Assembly (NCBI GenBank): GCA_022601135.1
Contig: JAHZJB010000053.1
Span: 19,126-83,125, forward strand
Length of the DNA: 64,000 nt
Reading direction: 5' to 3'
Source of the DNA: Actinomycetes bacterium
Lineage (GTDB): Bacteria > Actinomycetota > Actinomycetes > Mycobacteriales > Mycobacteriaceae
Of the stretch, positions 16,915-26,418 are shown piece by piece (the first letter of the stretch is position 1; each line of letters starts with the position of its first letter). A program made the position numbers and the translations under genes. The notes under the pieces were generated by a model. It had not been told where the DNA came from. It saw nothing but the letters and a program-made list of their open reading frames with translations, and did no database searches.

Positions 16915-18405
16915 TCATCCCTGGCTCGTCCGGCCCCGTCGGCCGAGTGGCACCCGCAGGATCGCATCGGTACCACCTGATGGGTGGTCGTGCATCCCCA
17001 GTGAACCGTCGAGTTCGGCGGACACCAACGTGCGCACGATTTGCAACCCGAGGCGGTCAGACTTCTCCAGGCTGAAGCCTTCCGGCAACCCGCACCCGTC
17101 GTCGTGAACGACGACGTCGAGCCAGCGTGCGGAACGTTCGGCCCAGATCGTGACGCAGCCTTGCGCAGTGGTGGTGTCGAACGCGTGCTCGATCGCGTTC
17201 TGTACGAGTTCGGTGATCACCATCATCAGGGCGGTGGCACGGTCGGCGTCCAGGACGCCCAGCTCACCGACCCGGCTAATCCGGATCGGGCTGTCCACTG
17301 TTGCGACGTCGTTCATCATCGGCAGGATCCGGTCGATGACCGCGTCGAGATTGACCTCCTCGTCCACTGACATCGACAGCGCATCGTGCACCAGCGCGAT
17401 CGACGACACCCGGCGCACCGATTCGATCAGCGCCTCGCGGCTCTCGACGTTGTTGGTGCGGCGCGCCTGCAGACGCAGCAGCGCCGCAACCGTCTGAAGG
17501 TTGTTCTTGACCCTGTGGTGAATCTCACGGATCGTGGCGTCCTTCGATAGCAGCGCCCGGTCGCGGCGCTTGATCTCGGTGACATCGCGAATCAGCACTG
17601 CGGCACCCACCGCGACGCCATGCACGACCAGCGGCAGCGTGCGCAGCAGTACCGCCGCACCGCCGGCGTCGACCTCCATCCGCATGCTGGAACCGCCGGA
17701 CAGCGAATCGCGGACATGGTGGGCCAGTTCCTGGGCCTCGAAGGGATCAGAGATCAGCGGGCGGGTCACGCTGATCAGGTTCTGGCCCTCTAGTTCAGCG
17801 GACAACCCCATGCGGTGATAGGCCGAGATGGCGTTCGGGCTGGCGAAGGTGACCACGCCGGTGTCGTCGAGTCGGATGAAACCGTCGCCCACCCGGGGGC
17901 TTGATCGGGACATCGCAAGATCACCGACGTTGGGGAACGTGCCCTCGGACAACATCCGATGCAGGTCTGCGGCACAGTCGACGTACGCAATCTCCAGTGG
18001 GCTTGCCTGGCGCGGCGCCAGCGACGTCTGACGGGTAAGCACGGCGACAACGCCGTTCCCGTGCCGCACCGGCACGGCCTCGACCTTGAGCCCAGGTGAG
18101 CTGAACCGGCCCTCCACAGCGGCGCGACCGATGACCCCGGAGGAAAAGGCCGCATCCACGATCGGAACGTCGTCGGCCCCGGTGAGTGTCCCCACGGCGT
18201 CAGCCAGCAGCGCAGTCGGCGCGGTGTTGGGCCTCACCTGTGCCACGCACACGACGCTGCGGGCGTCGCGGCGCACCCACAACAGGTAATCGGCGAACGA
18301 GAGATCGGCCAGCAACTGCCATTCACCCACCACAGCGTGCAGGTGGTCGACGGCGCTGCCAGGTAAGACGGTGTGTTCGGCGAGCAGGTCACCGAGGGTG
18401 GACAT
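16915..18405 (-). CDS. pdtaS: PdtaS sensor histidine kinase
   Basis: 496 residues corresponding to Rv3220c. An N-terminal GAF-like domain (about 1-155) and a PAS domain (about 165-280) precede a HisKA_2 phosphoacceptor segment EIHHRVKNNLQT (H296/H297) and an HATPase with N box TELVQNAIEHA and G box DDGCGLP. It has no membrane segment, so it is cytosolic. In M. tuberculosis PdtaS phosphorylates the ANTAR-type RNA-binding regulator PdtaR, encoded elsewhere. ATG at 18405. Confidence 0.94.
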   Translation of the reverse strand: MSTLGDLLAEHTVLPGSAVDHLHAVVGEWQLLADLSFADYLLWVRRDARSVVCVAQVRPNTAPTALLADAVGTLTGADDVPIVDAAFSSGVIGRAAVEGRFSSPGLKVEAVPVRHGNGVVAVLTRQTSLAPRQASPLEIAYVDCAADLHRMLSEGTFPNVGDLAMSRSSPRVGDGFIRLDDTGVVTFASPNAISAYHRMGLSAELEGQNLISVTRPLISDPFEAQELAHHVRDSLSGGSSMRMEVDAGGAAVLLRTLPLVVHGVAVGAAVLIRDVTEIKRRDRALLSKDATIREIHHRVKNNLQTVAALLRLQARRTNNVESREALIESVRRVSSIALVHDALSMSVDEEVNLDAVIDRILPMMNDVATVDSPIRISRVGELGVLDADRATALMMVITELVQNAIEHAFDTTTAQGCVTIWAERSARWLDVVVHDDGCGLPEGFSLEKSDRLGLQIVRTLVSAELDGSLGMHDHPSGGTDAILRVPLGRRGRTSQG

Positions 18406-18438
18406 GGCCTACTGCGTTCGGAGTGTCGACGTCGGGCG

Positions 18439-18654
18439 CTAGCTGATGACCGCGATGAGGTCGCCCGCCTGAATGACGTCTCCAACGGCCACACTCACAT
18501 TGCTGACCGTGCCGGCGACCTCGGCCAGCACCGGGATCTCCATCTTCATCGACTCGAGCAGCACCAGGGTGTCGCCTTCGGCGATCTGATCGCCCTCGTG
18601 GACCACGACCTCGAGCACACTGGCCACGATCTCCGCGCGAACATCCTCGGCCAT
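18439..18654 (-). CDS. Biotinyl/lipoyl attachment carrier protein (TB7.3-like)
   Basis: 71 residues, a stand-alone biotinyl domain like Rv3221c (TB7.3). The attachment motif ESMKME places the modified Lys at 37. It lies 33 bp downstream of pdtaS start in the opposite reading sense of transcription flow, i.e. upstream of pdtaS in the same operon direction. ATG at 18654 follows GGTGGAG. Which carboxylase it serves is not evident from the context. Confidence 0.9.
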   Translation of the reverse strand: MAEDVRAEIVASVLEVVVHEGDQIAEGDTLVLLESMKMEIPVLAEVAGTVSNVSVAVGDVIQAGDLIAVIS

Positions 18655-18803
18655 CTCCACCCCACTCCAGTCACTGCAACCGCTATCAGGGTCTATCGAA
18701 CCACACCCCGGCCAGGCGAACCTGTCAGCGGGCCGTGCGAGAATGGCTCCCATGAACCCGCGGAATGCGGGCCGAACCACCCCTGATCACTCGGAGGAAC
18801 ATC

Positions 18804-18896
18804 ATGGCCAAGCGAGGCCGCAAAAAGCGCGACCGCAAGCACTCCAAGGCAAACCATGGAAAGCGGCCGAACGCCGGTTCGAAGTCGGTGCGCTAA
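18804..18896 (+). CDS. Ribosomal protein bL37 (very small, 30 residues)
   Basis: A 30-codon gene starting MAKRGRKKRDRKHSKANHGK, behind a strong GGAGGA ribosome-binding site (18793-18798). From memory it matches bL37, the short basic protein found in the M. smegmatis large ribosomal subunit structure; homologues are about 24 residues. Nearly half of its residues are Lys or Arg, as expected for an rRNA-binding peptide. Its TAA overlaps the rshA stop on the other strand (shared bases 18893-18896). Genes this short are often left unannotated. Confidence 0.85.
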   Translation: MAKRGRKKRDRKHSKANHGKRPNAGSKSVR

Positions 18897-19189
18897 CCGC
18901 GCCGAATGATGGTGGTGCGGCTGATCTCGATCCGAAGCCGCTCACGCAGCCCCTCCGGGGCGTGCTCACCGCTGCACTTGGTGGCGATCAAGGCTTTGAT
19001 CCTCTCCTCGACGCCGTAGTACCGCAGGCACGTCGGGCAGTCCCGAAGATGCTGGCGCAGCCTGTCGCGCGTCTCGACCGTGCATTCGCCGTCGAGCAGC
19101 ATCCACACTTCGGCGATGACCGAGGCGCACTCGGGATGATCGGGGTCAATCGGGCCGACCGGCGGGGTCCAGCGCTCGTCCTGGCTCAT
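18893..19189 (-). CDS. rshA: Anti-sigma factor RshA (zinc/redox type)
   Basis: 98 residues. The ZAS signature H-x3-C-x2-C is present (H47, C51, C54), with additional Cys at 21 and 36. RshA binds SigH in the reduced state and releases it on disulfide stress; phosphorylation by PknB also releases it in M. tuberculosis. Its ATG overlaps the sigH stop by 4 bp (ATGA), coupling inhibitor to sigma factor. The frame extends further upstream inside sigH but without homology. Confidence 0.93.
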   Translation of the reverse strand: MSQDERWTPPVGPIDPDHPECASVIAEVWMLLDGECTVETRDRLRQHLRDCPTCLRYYGVEERIKALIATKCSGEHAPEGLRERLRIEISRTTIIRRG

Positions 19190-19893
19190 GACGAGACCTC
19201 CTCCGGTGCGTCGGACTTCTCCCCGCGCAGGAAGCCCCGCGAACGGGCCACGCCGACCAAAGATTCGCGTAGTTGGCGTCTGCCACGGTGCAGCCGCGAC
19301 ATCACGGTCCCGATCGGCGTATCCATGATTTCGGCGATCTCCTTGTAGGGGAAGCCCTCGACGTCGGCGTAGTACACCGCCATGCGGAATTCTTCGGGCA
19401 GCGCCTGCAGGGCTTCCTTGATCTCTGTGTCGGGCATCAACTCCAGCGCCTCGACCTCGGCCGACCGCAGCCCGGTCGAGGAGTGTTCGGCAGTGGCCGC
19501 CAGCTGCCAATCGGTGATCTCCTCGGTCGGATACTCCGCCGGCCGGCGCTGCTTCTTGCGGTAGCTGTTGATGTAGGTGTTGGTCAATATGCGATACAGC
19601 CACGCCTTGAGGTTCGTGCCCGCACGGAAGGAGCGGAATCCCGCGTAGGCCTTGACCATGGTTTCCTGCAGCAGATCCTCTGCGTCGGCGGGGTTACGCG
19701 TCATTCGCAGCGCACCGCCGTAGAGCTGATCGAGCAGTGGTATCGCGTCCCGTTCGAACCGGGCGGTCAGCTCGGCATCGGTTTCCTCAGGCCCCGAATC
19801 GGGCTGCCCATCAGGCTGCGAATCGGGCACCGGGGAAGCCGCATCCTTATTTTCCAGGGGCGCATCGGCAGCCACCCCGTCAGCGTCGGTCAT
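19186..19893 (-). CDS. sigH: Extracytoplasmic-function sigma factor SigH
   Basis: 235 residues from the ATG at 19893. Region 2 ([18 protein letters not shown]...[11 protein letters not shown], then [15 protein letters not shown]) and region 4 ([42 protein letters not shown]) are both complete. SigH drives the heat, oxidative and thiol stress response (thioredoxin genes, sigB, sigE). An alternative start at 19989 would add 32 low-complexity residues; family members vary in this acidic N-terminal tail, so the exact start is uncertain. Confidence 0.93.
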   Translation of the reverse strand: MTDADGVAADAPLENKDAASPVPDSQPDGQPDSGPEETDAELTARFERDAIPLLDQLYGGALRMTRNPADAEDLLQETMVKAYAGFRSFRAGTNLKAWLYRILTNTYINSYRKKQRRPAEYPTEEITDWQLAATAEHSSTGLRSAEVEALELMPDTEIKEALQALPEEFRMAVYYADVEGFPYKEIAEIMDTPIGTVMSRLHRGRRQLRESLVGVARSRGFLRGEKSDAPEEVSS

Positions 19894-20174
19894 CGTGGGG
19901 AACACCGTCCCTTCTGTAGCGGCGCCACCAGCCAGGTCCGGCACAGTGACCGGACGAAGCGGGGCCTCCGTGGCCAACGCTGGCACCATCGTTCCCGTCC
20001 GCCGATCTTAGAGGTTGCCGCCGACAACCTTCGATTACCGCGATACCTGCACCACAGCTGTGGCCAATAACAGCGCCGAACGCGCCGGTTGTTCCTCGGC
20101 GGCTCATGATGCCGTCGGATCTGATCACTGTCACCGCGGCGGTGACCGCGCACATCGGCGCCCCGTGAGGCGAA

Positions 20175-20180
20175 TATGCT
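20175..20180 (+). promoter_or_regulatory. -10 box for leaderless SDR gene
   Basis: TATGCT, 7 nt before the ATG at 20188. Confidence 0.5.
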
Positions 20181-20187
20181 GGCTTGC

Positions 20188-21033
20188 ATGTCACTTGCCG
20201 GAAAAACCATGTTCATCTCGGGCGCCAGCCGCGGTATCGGCCTGGCGATCGCCAAAAGAGCCGCCGCCGACGGCGCCAACATCGCGCTGATTGCCAAGAC
20301 CGCCGAGCCGCATCCCAAACTGCCCGGCACGGTCTACACGGCGGCCAAGGAGATCGAGGAGGTCGGCGGGCAGGCGCTGCCGATCGTGGGAGACATCCGG
20401 GACGGCGATTCGGTGGCCGCCGCTGTTGCCCAGACCGTCGAACGGTTCGGCGGCATCGACATCTGCGTGAACAACGCCTCGGCGATCAATCTGGGCTCGA
20501 TCGAAGAGGTGCCGCTCAAGCGCTTCGACCTGATGAACGGCATCCAGGTGCGCGGCACGTACGCGGTGTCGCAGTCCTGCATCCCGCACATGAAGGGCCG
20601 GGACAACCCCCACATTCTGACCCTGTCGCCACCCATCCTGCTGGAGTCCAAGTGGTTGCGCCCCACCCCGTACATGATGGCCAAGTTTGGTATGACGTTG
20701 TGCGCCTTAGGAATTGCCGAGGAGATGCGCGCGGCGGGCATTGCCTCCAATACCCTGTGGCCGCGAACCATGGTGGCCACCGCCGCAGTGCAGAACCTCC
20801 TCGGCGGCGACGAGTCGATGGCCCGGTCCCGCAAACCCGAGGTGTATGCCGACGCCGCCTACGCGGTGCTGAACAAACCCGTCAGCTTCACCGGCAACAC
20901 CCTGCTGTGCGAAGACGTGCTGCTGGAAGCCGGCGTCACCGATCTGTCGGTGTACGACTGCGTTCCCGGATCGGACCTGGGCGTCGACTTCTGGGTGGAG
21001 GGCGCCAACCCGTCGGGATACACGCAGCCCTAA
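20188..21033 (+). CDS. Short-chain dehydrogenase/reductase (HSDL2-like)
   Basis: 281 residues corresponding to Rv3224. It has the NAD(P) loop GASRGIG (12-18), the NNAS motif (96-99) and catalytic Ser147, Tyr162 and Lys166. This branch (HSDL2-like) is often annotated as a steroid or fatty-acyl oxidoreductase, but the substrate is unknown. ATG at 20188 is preferred over 20176, which lies inside the probable -10 box. The TAA overlaps the next gene's stop on the other strand by 4 bp. Confidence 0.87.
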   Translation: MSLAGKTMFISGASRGIGLAIAKRAAADGANIALIAKTAEPHPKLPGTVYTAAKEIEEVGGQALPIVGDIRDGDSVAAAVAQTVERFGGIDICVNNASAINLGSIEEVPLKRFDLMNGIQVRGTYAVSQSCIPHMKGRDNPHILTLSPPILLESKWLRPTPYMMAKFGMTLCALGIAEEMRAAGIASNTLWPRTMVATAAVQNLLGGDESMARSRKPEVYADAAYAVLNKPVSFTGNTLLCEDVLLEAGVTDLSVYDCVPGSDLGVDFWVEGANPSGYTQP

Positions 21034-21761
21034 AGCCTGGTCGGTCTCCCGAACCGAGCGTGCACGCCCGGTGAGAACAACGCGCGCAACCGCGGGCCGA
21101 CGACGCTGATGCCCGCGGCGGCCACCAAGTCATCGTCGAGCTCGATGATCTCGGCCGTGTGCAACTGCCAGGTGGCGTGCTCGTTGGGCATCCACCACGT
21201 GCGACCGGCTGTGCGGGTGTGCGCGCCCCACCGCGCTGTCAGCCAGACCTCCAACGCCGTGGGCTCCACAGGTGCGCCCACGGTTACTGCGACCCGGCTG
21301 CTCAGACCGCGGCGCGGCCAGCGCCGGGTGCTCTGGTAGGAAATGCGATCCGCAGACCGCGTGACCCGCATCTTCGCCCAGGTATACGGCAGCCCCAGGC
21401 CGATTCTGGTCACGGGCACGGCCGCCAGCCGCTGGGTCTCAAGCGACCTGAACAGCACACCGTGGCGGCCGGCGTCGTCGACTGAATAGAGCCGGACGTT
21501 GGTCTCGGCGAAAGTCCCGAAATACCCCACCGGGACCGCGGTTCCCAACCGGGTGTGGCGCATGACGAACGGCACCAGCCCGACGTAGGTCAACCCGTCG
21601 GCAAAAACATCCGGACGGGTGCCGCGCGGGAAGAGGGGTGCGACCGTGACGGGGTCGACCGGCCAGTGCACGAAGGTGAGATCTGCCCAGAACTGGTCGA
21701 ACGTCACTGGGCGCGGCAACGGCGGCGCAAACGGGCTCAATCCTGCAAGCTCGCCATCCAT
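21030..21761 (-). CDS. DUF2071 (YqjF-like) protein
   Basis: 243 residues of the DUF2071 family (conserved segments FVHWPVDP, GLVPFVMRHTRL, GYFGTFAETNVRLY). No catalytic residues are assigned in this family. M. tuberculosis has a different gene (Rv3225c) here, so this is a locus difference. Convergent 4 bp overlap with the SDR gene. CACGAT lies 6 nt before the start, a weak leaderless signal. Confidence 0.82.
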   Translation of the reverse strand: MDGELAGLSPFAPPLPRPVTFDQFWADLTFVHWPVDPVTVAPLFPRGTRPDVFADGLTYVGLVPFVMRHTRLGTAVPVGYFGTFAETNVRLYSVDDAGRHGVLFRSLETQRLAAVPVTRIGLGLPYTWAKMRVTRSADRISYQSTRRWPRRGLSSRVAVTVGAPVEPTALEVWLTARWGAHTRTAGRTWWMPNEHATWQLHTAEIIELDDDLVAAAGISVVGPRLRALFSPGVHARFGRPTRL

Positions 21762-21828
21762 TCGGCCATCGTGGCACGCCGTGGCGATATCGTCACCGAT
21801 GCCCGGTGGGCCATCGGGCCGTGACCGG

Positions 21829-22590
21829 TTACAGCAGCGTGGCCTGCTCGGGTTCCGGCTCGGCTGGCTCGATGAGTTCCGGCCCGTTGTTGCGGATATT
21901 GTTCACCAGCCGCGACACCTCCCGGATCTCGATGCGGTCCAGATCGCCGTGCCCGCGTAGCAGGCCCTCGTCGGCCGGCGCGTCCGGATCCAGCCAGCGG
22001 TCCCAGTCAGCCTCACCGATGCTCAGCGGCATCCGGTCGTGGATGTCGGCCAGCGGACCGGCGGCGTCGGTGGTAATGATGGTGCAGCTCAACAGTGGCG
22101 CCTGGTCGGCGCCGACGTCTTTGCGAGGGCGCCACGACGACCACAGGCCCGCCATGAGCAGCGGCTGTCCGTCACCGGCGTACATGTAGAACGGCACCTT
22201 GGCACCCTTCTGCCCGCGCCACTCATACCAACCATCCATCGGAACCAGGCAGCGCTTGCCCTTGGCCGAGCCGCGGAACGCGGGCGAGCTGGTCACCGTT
22301 TCGGAACGGGCATTGATCAGCAGCGGGCCCTTGGTGTCCGGGCGGCCGTCAGCAGCGGCCTTGACCCATGGCGGAATCAGCCCCCAACGCATACTGCGCA
22401 CCCGGCGCGTCGCTTCGTCATCGGGTTCGGTGTGGCGTTTGACCACCACGCTTACCGCCTGGGTGGGTGCCACGTTGTAATTGGGCGCAGACGCCGCGGG
22501 TAACGCCGACGTGCCGGTGGCCTCGTCGAGGGCCTGAATCTTTTCGGCCAGCAGCGCGGGATCGGTGGTCACCGCGAAACGCCCACACAT
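21829..22590 (-). CDS. SRAP-domain protein (HMCES/YedK family)
   Basis: 253 residues corresponding to Rv3226c. It begins MCGRF: removal of Met exposes Cys2, which forms the thiazolidine crosslink with abasic sites in single-stranded DNA. Other active-site parts are present: NARSET, WYEW and DIHDRMP (His). The role is to shield abasic sites at replication forks (family knowledge). ATG at 22590 is chosen so that Cys is residue 2; a start at 22599 would block this chemistry. Divergent from aroA. Confidence 0.92.
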   Translation of the reverse strand: MCGRFAVTTDPALLAEKIQALDEATGTSALPAASAPNYNVAPTQAVSVVVKRHTEPDDEATRRVRSMRWGLIPPWVKAAADGRPDTKGPLLINARSETVTSSPAFRGSAKGKRCLVPMDGWYEWRGQKGAKVPFYMYAGDGQPLLMAGLWSSWRPRKDVGADQAPLLSCTIITTDAAGPLADIHDRMPLSIGEADWDRWLDPDAPADEGLLRGHGDLDRIEIREVSRLVNNIRNNGPELIEPAEPEPEQATLL

Positions 22591-22685
22591 ACTCCCCATG
22601 GTGGCAGAGCCGCGGGTTGGACGCCGGGCACGACGCCGCGAGTGCTTTTGCGCGCCGGATCCGCCGCAGGCCAGAATGGGAACTC

Positions 22686-23981
22686 GTGAGCACCTGGCCG
22701 GCACCGTCGACCTCGACCCCCGTGCATGCGACCGTGACCGTGCCCGGCTCGAAGTCACAAACCAACCGGGCGCTCGTCCTGGCCGCGTTGGCTGTCCCGC
22801 AGGGATCGTCGACGATCAGCGGTGCGCTGCGCAGTCGTGACACCGATCTGATGATCGGCGCACTGCAGGCGCTGGGGATCAGGATCGAGGCTTCGAACTC
22901 CGACGACGCCGAGTTGACCGTCAGCGGTTCGCTCGCGCCGCGACCCGGTCTGCGTATCGACTGCGGTCTGGCGGGCACCGTATTGCGGTTCGTGCCGCCG
23001 GTGGCTGCGCTGGCCCAGGAAAGGGTCGCCTTCGACGGCGACGAGCAGGCTCGTTCCCGCCCGATCGCGCCGCTCCTCGACGGACTGCGCCGACTCGGCG
23101 TCAACGTCGAGGGTGACGGCTTGCCCTTCGCCGTCCGCGGAAGCGGGGCGGTGCGCGGCGGAACCGTGAAGATCGACGCGTCAGCGTCCTCGCAGTTCGT
23201 CTCCGGCCTGCTGCTGTCGGGCGCCACATTCACCGAGGGACTGACGATCCTGCACACGGGCGAGCCGGTCCCTTCGGCACCGCACGTGGCCATGACGGTG
23301 TCGATGCTGCGTGAAGCGGGCGTCGGTGTCGAGGACTCCCAGCCGAACCGCTGGCAGGTGGCTCCGGGGCCGGTCTCGGCGCGGCACTGGATCGTCGAAC
23401 CGGACCTGTCCAACTCCGTGCCGTTTCTCGCCGCGGCGGTCGTCAGTGGCGGCACCGTCCGGATCACCGGATGGCCGCCGCTGAGCATCCAGCCGACCGA
23501 GGCCGTCCTGTCCATCCTGGAACGCCTGGGCTCCGTTGTGCACCAGTCTAATTCGAATCTGGAAGTCCGCGGGCCGTCATGCTACGGCGGCATCGACGTC
23601 GACCTGCACGATGTCGGCGAGCTGGCGCCATCGGTTGCCGCACTGGCCGCGCTCGCCGCCCCCGGATCGGTGTCGAGGCTGCGGGGCATCGCGCACCTGC
23701 GTGGCCACGAGACCGACCGGCTGGCCGCGTTGCGCACCGAGCTCAACCGCCTCGGCGGCCACTGCGAGGAGACACCGGACGGGGTGGTCATCACCGCGCA
23801 ATCGCTGAGCGCCGGTGTCTGGCGGTCCTACGCCGATCACCGGATGGCAACGGCCGGCGCGATCATCGGCCTCCGGGTTCCTGGGGTGCAGGTCGAAGAC
23901 ATCGGCACCACCGCCAAGACGCTGCCCGACTTCCCGCACCTATGGGCCGACATGCTGGCCGGTCAGACCGCGGAACTGTAG
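22686..23981 (+). CDS. aroA: EPSP synthase (3-phosphoshikimate 1-carboxyvinyltransferase)
   Basis: 431 residues of the class I EPSP synthase double-barrel fold. It has the SKSQTNRAL motif near the N-terminus, the shikimate-phosphate and PEP loops [11 protein letters not shown] and [20 protein letters not shown], and the C-terminal [12 protein letters not shown]. It makes EPSP from shikimate-3-phosphate and PEP in aromatic amino-acid synthesis. The class I LAGTxxR loop (LAGTVLR) suggests a glyphosate-sensitive type. GTG at 22686. Corresponds to Rv3227. Confidence 0.94.
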   Translation: MSTWPAPSTSTPVHATVTVPGSKSQTNRALVLAALAVPQGSSTISGALRSRDTDLMIGALQALGIRIEASNSDDAELTVSGSLAPRPGLRIDCGLAGTVLRFVPPVAALAQERVAFDGDEQARSRPIAPLLDGLRRLGVNVEGDGLPFAVRGSGAVRGGTVKIDASASSQFVSGLLLSGATFTEGLTILHTGEPVPSAPHVAMTVSMLREAGVGVEDSQPNRWQVAPGPVSARHWIVEPDLSNSVPFLAAAVVSGGTVRITGWPPLSIQPTEAVLSILERLGSVVHQSNSNLEVRGPSCYGGIDVDLHDVGELAPSVAALAALAAPGSVSRLRGIAHLRGHETDRLAALRTELNRLGGHCEETPDGVVITAQSLSAGVWRSYADHRMATAGAIIGLRVPGVQVEDIGTTAKTLPDFPHLWADMLAGQTAEL

Positions 23982-23994
23982 ACGGTCAGCGCCT

Positions 23995-24963
23995 TTGAGA
24001 CCCCGCGACTACGACGAGACCGATGTCCGGGTGCGACCCACTCGGAGCTCGCGGCCGCGGACCAAGACCCGGCCGGAGCATGCCGACGCGCAGGAAGCCA
24101 TGGTGGTTGCCGTGGACCGGGGGCGGTGGGGGTGCGTACTCGGGGGCGACCCGGCCCGCCGGGTGACCGCGATGCGCGCCCGGGAGTTGGGGCGCACGCC
24201 GATCGTCGTCGGCGACGAGGTGGACGTCGTCGGCGACCTCTCCGGCCGAACCGACACGCTGGCCCGCATCGTGCGCCGCGGGCCGCGCCGCACGGTGTTG
24301 CGCCGCACCGCAGATGACACCGACCCGACCGAGCGCGTCTTTGTCGCCAACGCCAACCAACTGCTCATCGTTGTCGCGCTTGCCGACCCACCCCCGCGAG
24401 CGGGTCTGGTCGAACGCGCGTTGATCGCCGCGTACGCCGGCGGGCTGGTACCGATCCTGTGCCTGACCAAAACCGATCTCGCGTCGCCAGAGCCGTTCGC
24501 CGCGCAGTTCGCCGACCTCGACCTGACCATCATCACCGCCGGCCGCGCCGACCAACTCGACGCGGTGGTTTCCTTGCTGACCGACCAAGTCACCGCCCTG
24601 CTGGGCCACTCCGGTGTGGGAAAGTCCACTTTGGTGAACCGCCTTGTCCCCGAAGCGGAACGGGCAACCGGCTTGGTGACCGATGTCGGCAAGGGCAGGC
24701 ATACCTCGACACAGTCGGTCGCGTTGCCCCTGGAGTTCGGCGGGTGGGTGATCGACACCCCCGGCATCCGGTCGTTCGGCCTGGCCCATATCGCCCCCGC
24801 CGATGTGATGATGGCCTTCTCTGACCTGGCAGAAGCGATGGTCGACTGCCCTCGAGGATGCGGGCACATGGGCCCGCCGGCCGACCCAGAGTGCGCTCTG
24901 GACGCGCTATCCGGCCCCGCTGCGAGTCGAGTCGGCGCGACCCGCAGGCTCCTCGAGGCCTGA
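23995..24963 (+). CDS. rsgA: RsgA small-subunit ribosome maturation GTPase
   Basis: 322 residues. An OB-fold N-terminus (about 35-110) precedes a circularly permuted GTPase in which the G4 motif (LTKTD) comes before the P-loop GHSGVGKSTLVN and the DTPGIRSFG switch. A C-terminal zinc knuckle (CPRGCGHMGPPADPEC) follows. It helps mature the 30S subunit. The conserved N-terminus (YDETDVRVRP) begins at a TTG (23995) with no upstream ATG or GTG that keeps homology, so a rare start is called. Only 13 bp after aroA, so probably co-transcribed. Corresponds to Rv3228. Confidence 0.9.
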   Translation: MRPRDYDETDVRVRPTRSSRPRTKTRPEHADAQEAMVVAVDRGRWGCVLGGDPARRVTAMRARELGRTPIVVGDEVDVVGDLSGRTDTLARIVRRGPRRTVLRRTADDTDPTERVFVANANQLLIVVALADPPPRAGLVERALIAAYAGGLVPILCLTKTDLASPEPFAAQFADLDLTIITAGRADQLDAVVSLLTDQVTALLGHSGVGKSTLVNRLVPEAERATGLVTDVGKGRHTSTQSVALPLEFGGWVIDTPGIRSFGLAHIAPADVMMAFSDLAEAMVDCPRGCGHMGPPADPECALDALSGPAASRVGATRRLLEA

Positions 24964-24975
24964 CCCCATCGCCCC

Positions 24976-25037
24976 GCGAGCGGGCGTGTCTGCACAGCGG
25001 CGCGCCGCCTAGCCTGGCATTTCACGCACGCTTGGCG
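24976..25037. repeat. Dispersed intergenic inverted-repeat element, copy B
   Basis: 62 bp element starting GCGAGCGGGCGTGTC and ending CACGCACGCTTGGCG, between the convergent rsgA and desA3 stops. Same family as 4068-4127 and 49973-50033. Confidence 0.7.
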
Positions 25038-25087
25038 CCTAGGTCGGCCGCACCGTCCTCAGCAGTCCACAGCGCGGCCCCGAACCC

Positions 25088-26350
25088 TCAGGCGGCCAGA
25101 TCGTCATCCCGAACGGCCTTGACGCCGGACTTGCCCCGCTTGAGTCGGCGACGTGCCCGGACCGCGGCGATGGCCGACCTCAGACCGCGGCGCTCGCCGG
25201 AATCCAGTTCGGCGAACATCCGCTCGCTGCGCGTCTCGGGTGCGTCGTCGGCAGTGTCGGTCAGAAAGCGGTCCGGCAGAGACAATTTGGCAATTGTCCG
25301 CCAGGCCTTGCCGTACTGCACGGGGAAGGACCCGGTGGTGTAGGGCAGGTCGTATTTGTCGCAGAGTTCGCGCACCCGCAGCGAGATCTCGTAGAGCCGC
25401 CTGCTGGGCAGGTCGGGATACAAGTGGTGTTCGATCTGGTGGGACAGGTTGCCGCTCATGAAGCGGAGCACGGGGCCGCTCTCGAAGTTCGCGCTCCCCA
25501 GCATCTGCCGCAGGTACCACTGTCCCCGCGACTCACCGACCATGTCGGTCTTGGTGAACTTTTCCGCACCGTCGGGGAAGTGGCCGCAGAAGATCACGGC
25601 ATTGGCCCACACGTTGCGGATGATGTTGGCGACGACGTTGGCCTTCAGCGTGGAGGTGAACGTGGCGCCCGGCGACAACGAGGTCAGCGCCGGGTAGGCG
25701 AGGTAGTCCTTGGCCACCTGATGGCCGGCTTTGGCGCCGAACTCCCGCAAGCGCTTCAGCGTGGCGCGCCGGTCGTCGCGCCCCTTGGTGATCTTGCCGA
25801 TTTCGAGGTGTTGTAACCCGACTCCCCACTCGAAGCCGATCGACAGCAACGCGTTGAAGAACAGATTGCTGAGATTGAACGGCCTCCAGGGCTGGTCCCG
25901 CGTCACCCGGATGACGCCGTAGCCGACGTCGTCGTCCATGCCCAGGATGTTGGTGTACTTGTGGTGCATGAAGTTGTGGGTGAAGCGCCAGTGCTTGGAA
26001 GCGCCACTCATGTCCCACTCCCATGTGGAGGAGTGAATCTCGGGGTCGTTCATCCAGTCCCACTGGCCGTGCATGACGTTGTGGCCGATCTCCATGTTCT
26101 CGACGATCTTGGCCACCCCCAGCGTCGCCGTGCCCGCCCACCAGTACGAGCGCCTGGAACTTCCGGCCAACAGGAGCCGTCCGGCCACCTCCAGCGCGCG
26201 CTGGAAGGCGATGGTGCGGCGGATGTATCTCGCGTCTCGGGCTCCGAGGGAGTCCTCGACGTCCTGGCGGATCGCGTCCAATTCACGTGCCAAGTTTTCG
26301 ACGTCTGCGTCCGTGAGATGCGCAAACTCGGGTACGTCGGTAATCGCCAT
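25088..26350 (-). CDS. desA3: DesA3 membrane stearoyl-CoA delta-9 desaturase
   Basis: 420 residues. The three His boxes of membrane di-iron desaturases are HNVMH (90-94), HNFMHH (125-130) and HQIEHH near residue 317. Membrane segments surround them, and the C-terminal tail is basic. Corresponds to Rv3229c, which makes oleoyl-CoA from stearoyl-CoA using the adjacent reductase (Rv3230c type). ATG at 26350. A palindromic operator lies at 26384-26403, between this gene and the reductase gene upstream, so it probably has its own regulated promoter. Confidence 0.94.
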   Translation of the reverse strand: MAITDVPEFAHLTDADVENLARELDAIRQDVEDSLGARDARYIRRTIAFQRALEVAGRLLLAGSSRRSYWWAGTATLGVAKIVENMEIGHNVMHGQWDWMNDPEIHSSTWEWDMSGASKHWRFTHNFMHHKYTNILGMDDDVGYGVIRVTRDQPWRPFNLSNLFFNALLSIGFEWGVGLQHLEIGKITKGRDDRRATLKRLREFGAKAGHQVAKDYLAYPALTSLSPGATFTSTLKANVVANIIRNVWANAVIFCGHFPDGAEKFTKTDMVGESRGQWYLRQMLGSANFESGPVLRFMSGNLSHQIEHHLYPDLPSRRLYEISLRVRELCDKYDLPYTTGSFPVQYGKAWRTIAKLSLPDRFLTDTADDAPETRSERMFAELDSGERRGLRSAIAAVRARRRLKRGKSGVKAVRDDDLAA

Positions 26351-26383
26351 GGTCGGCCTCCTCTCGATTGCCTACGCTACGGC

Positions 26384-26403
26384 AACCTACGTCATCGTAG
26401 GTT
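26384..26403. promoter_or_regulatory. Palindromic operator before desA3
   Basis: AACCTACG-TCAT-CGTAGGTT, a perfect 8+8 bp inverted repeat 34 bp upstream of the desA3 start. It is typical of a TetR-family lipid regulator site and shares the AACCTACG half with the site upstream of the reductase gene. Confidence 0.65.
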
Positions 26404-26418
26404 ACTCGCCAGTAAACC

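Noticed and set aside
19974..19996. GGGAAC...CGTT upstream of sigH as a SigH autoregulatory promoter
   Set aside because: The spacing is about 11 bp, whereas SigH promoters need about 16-18 bp between the -35 and -10 elements.
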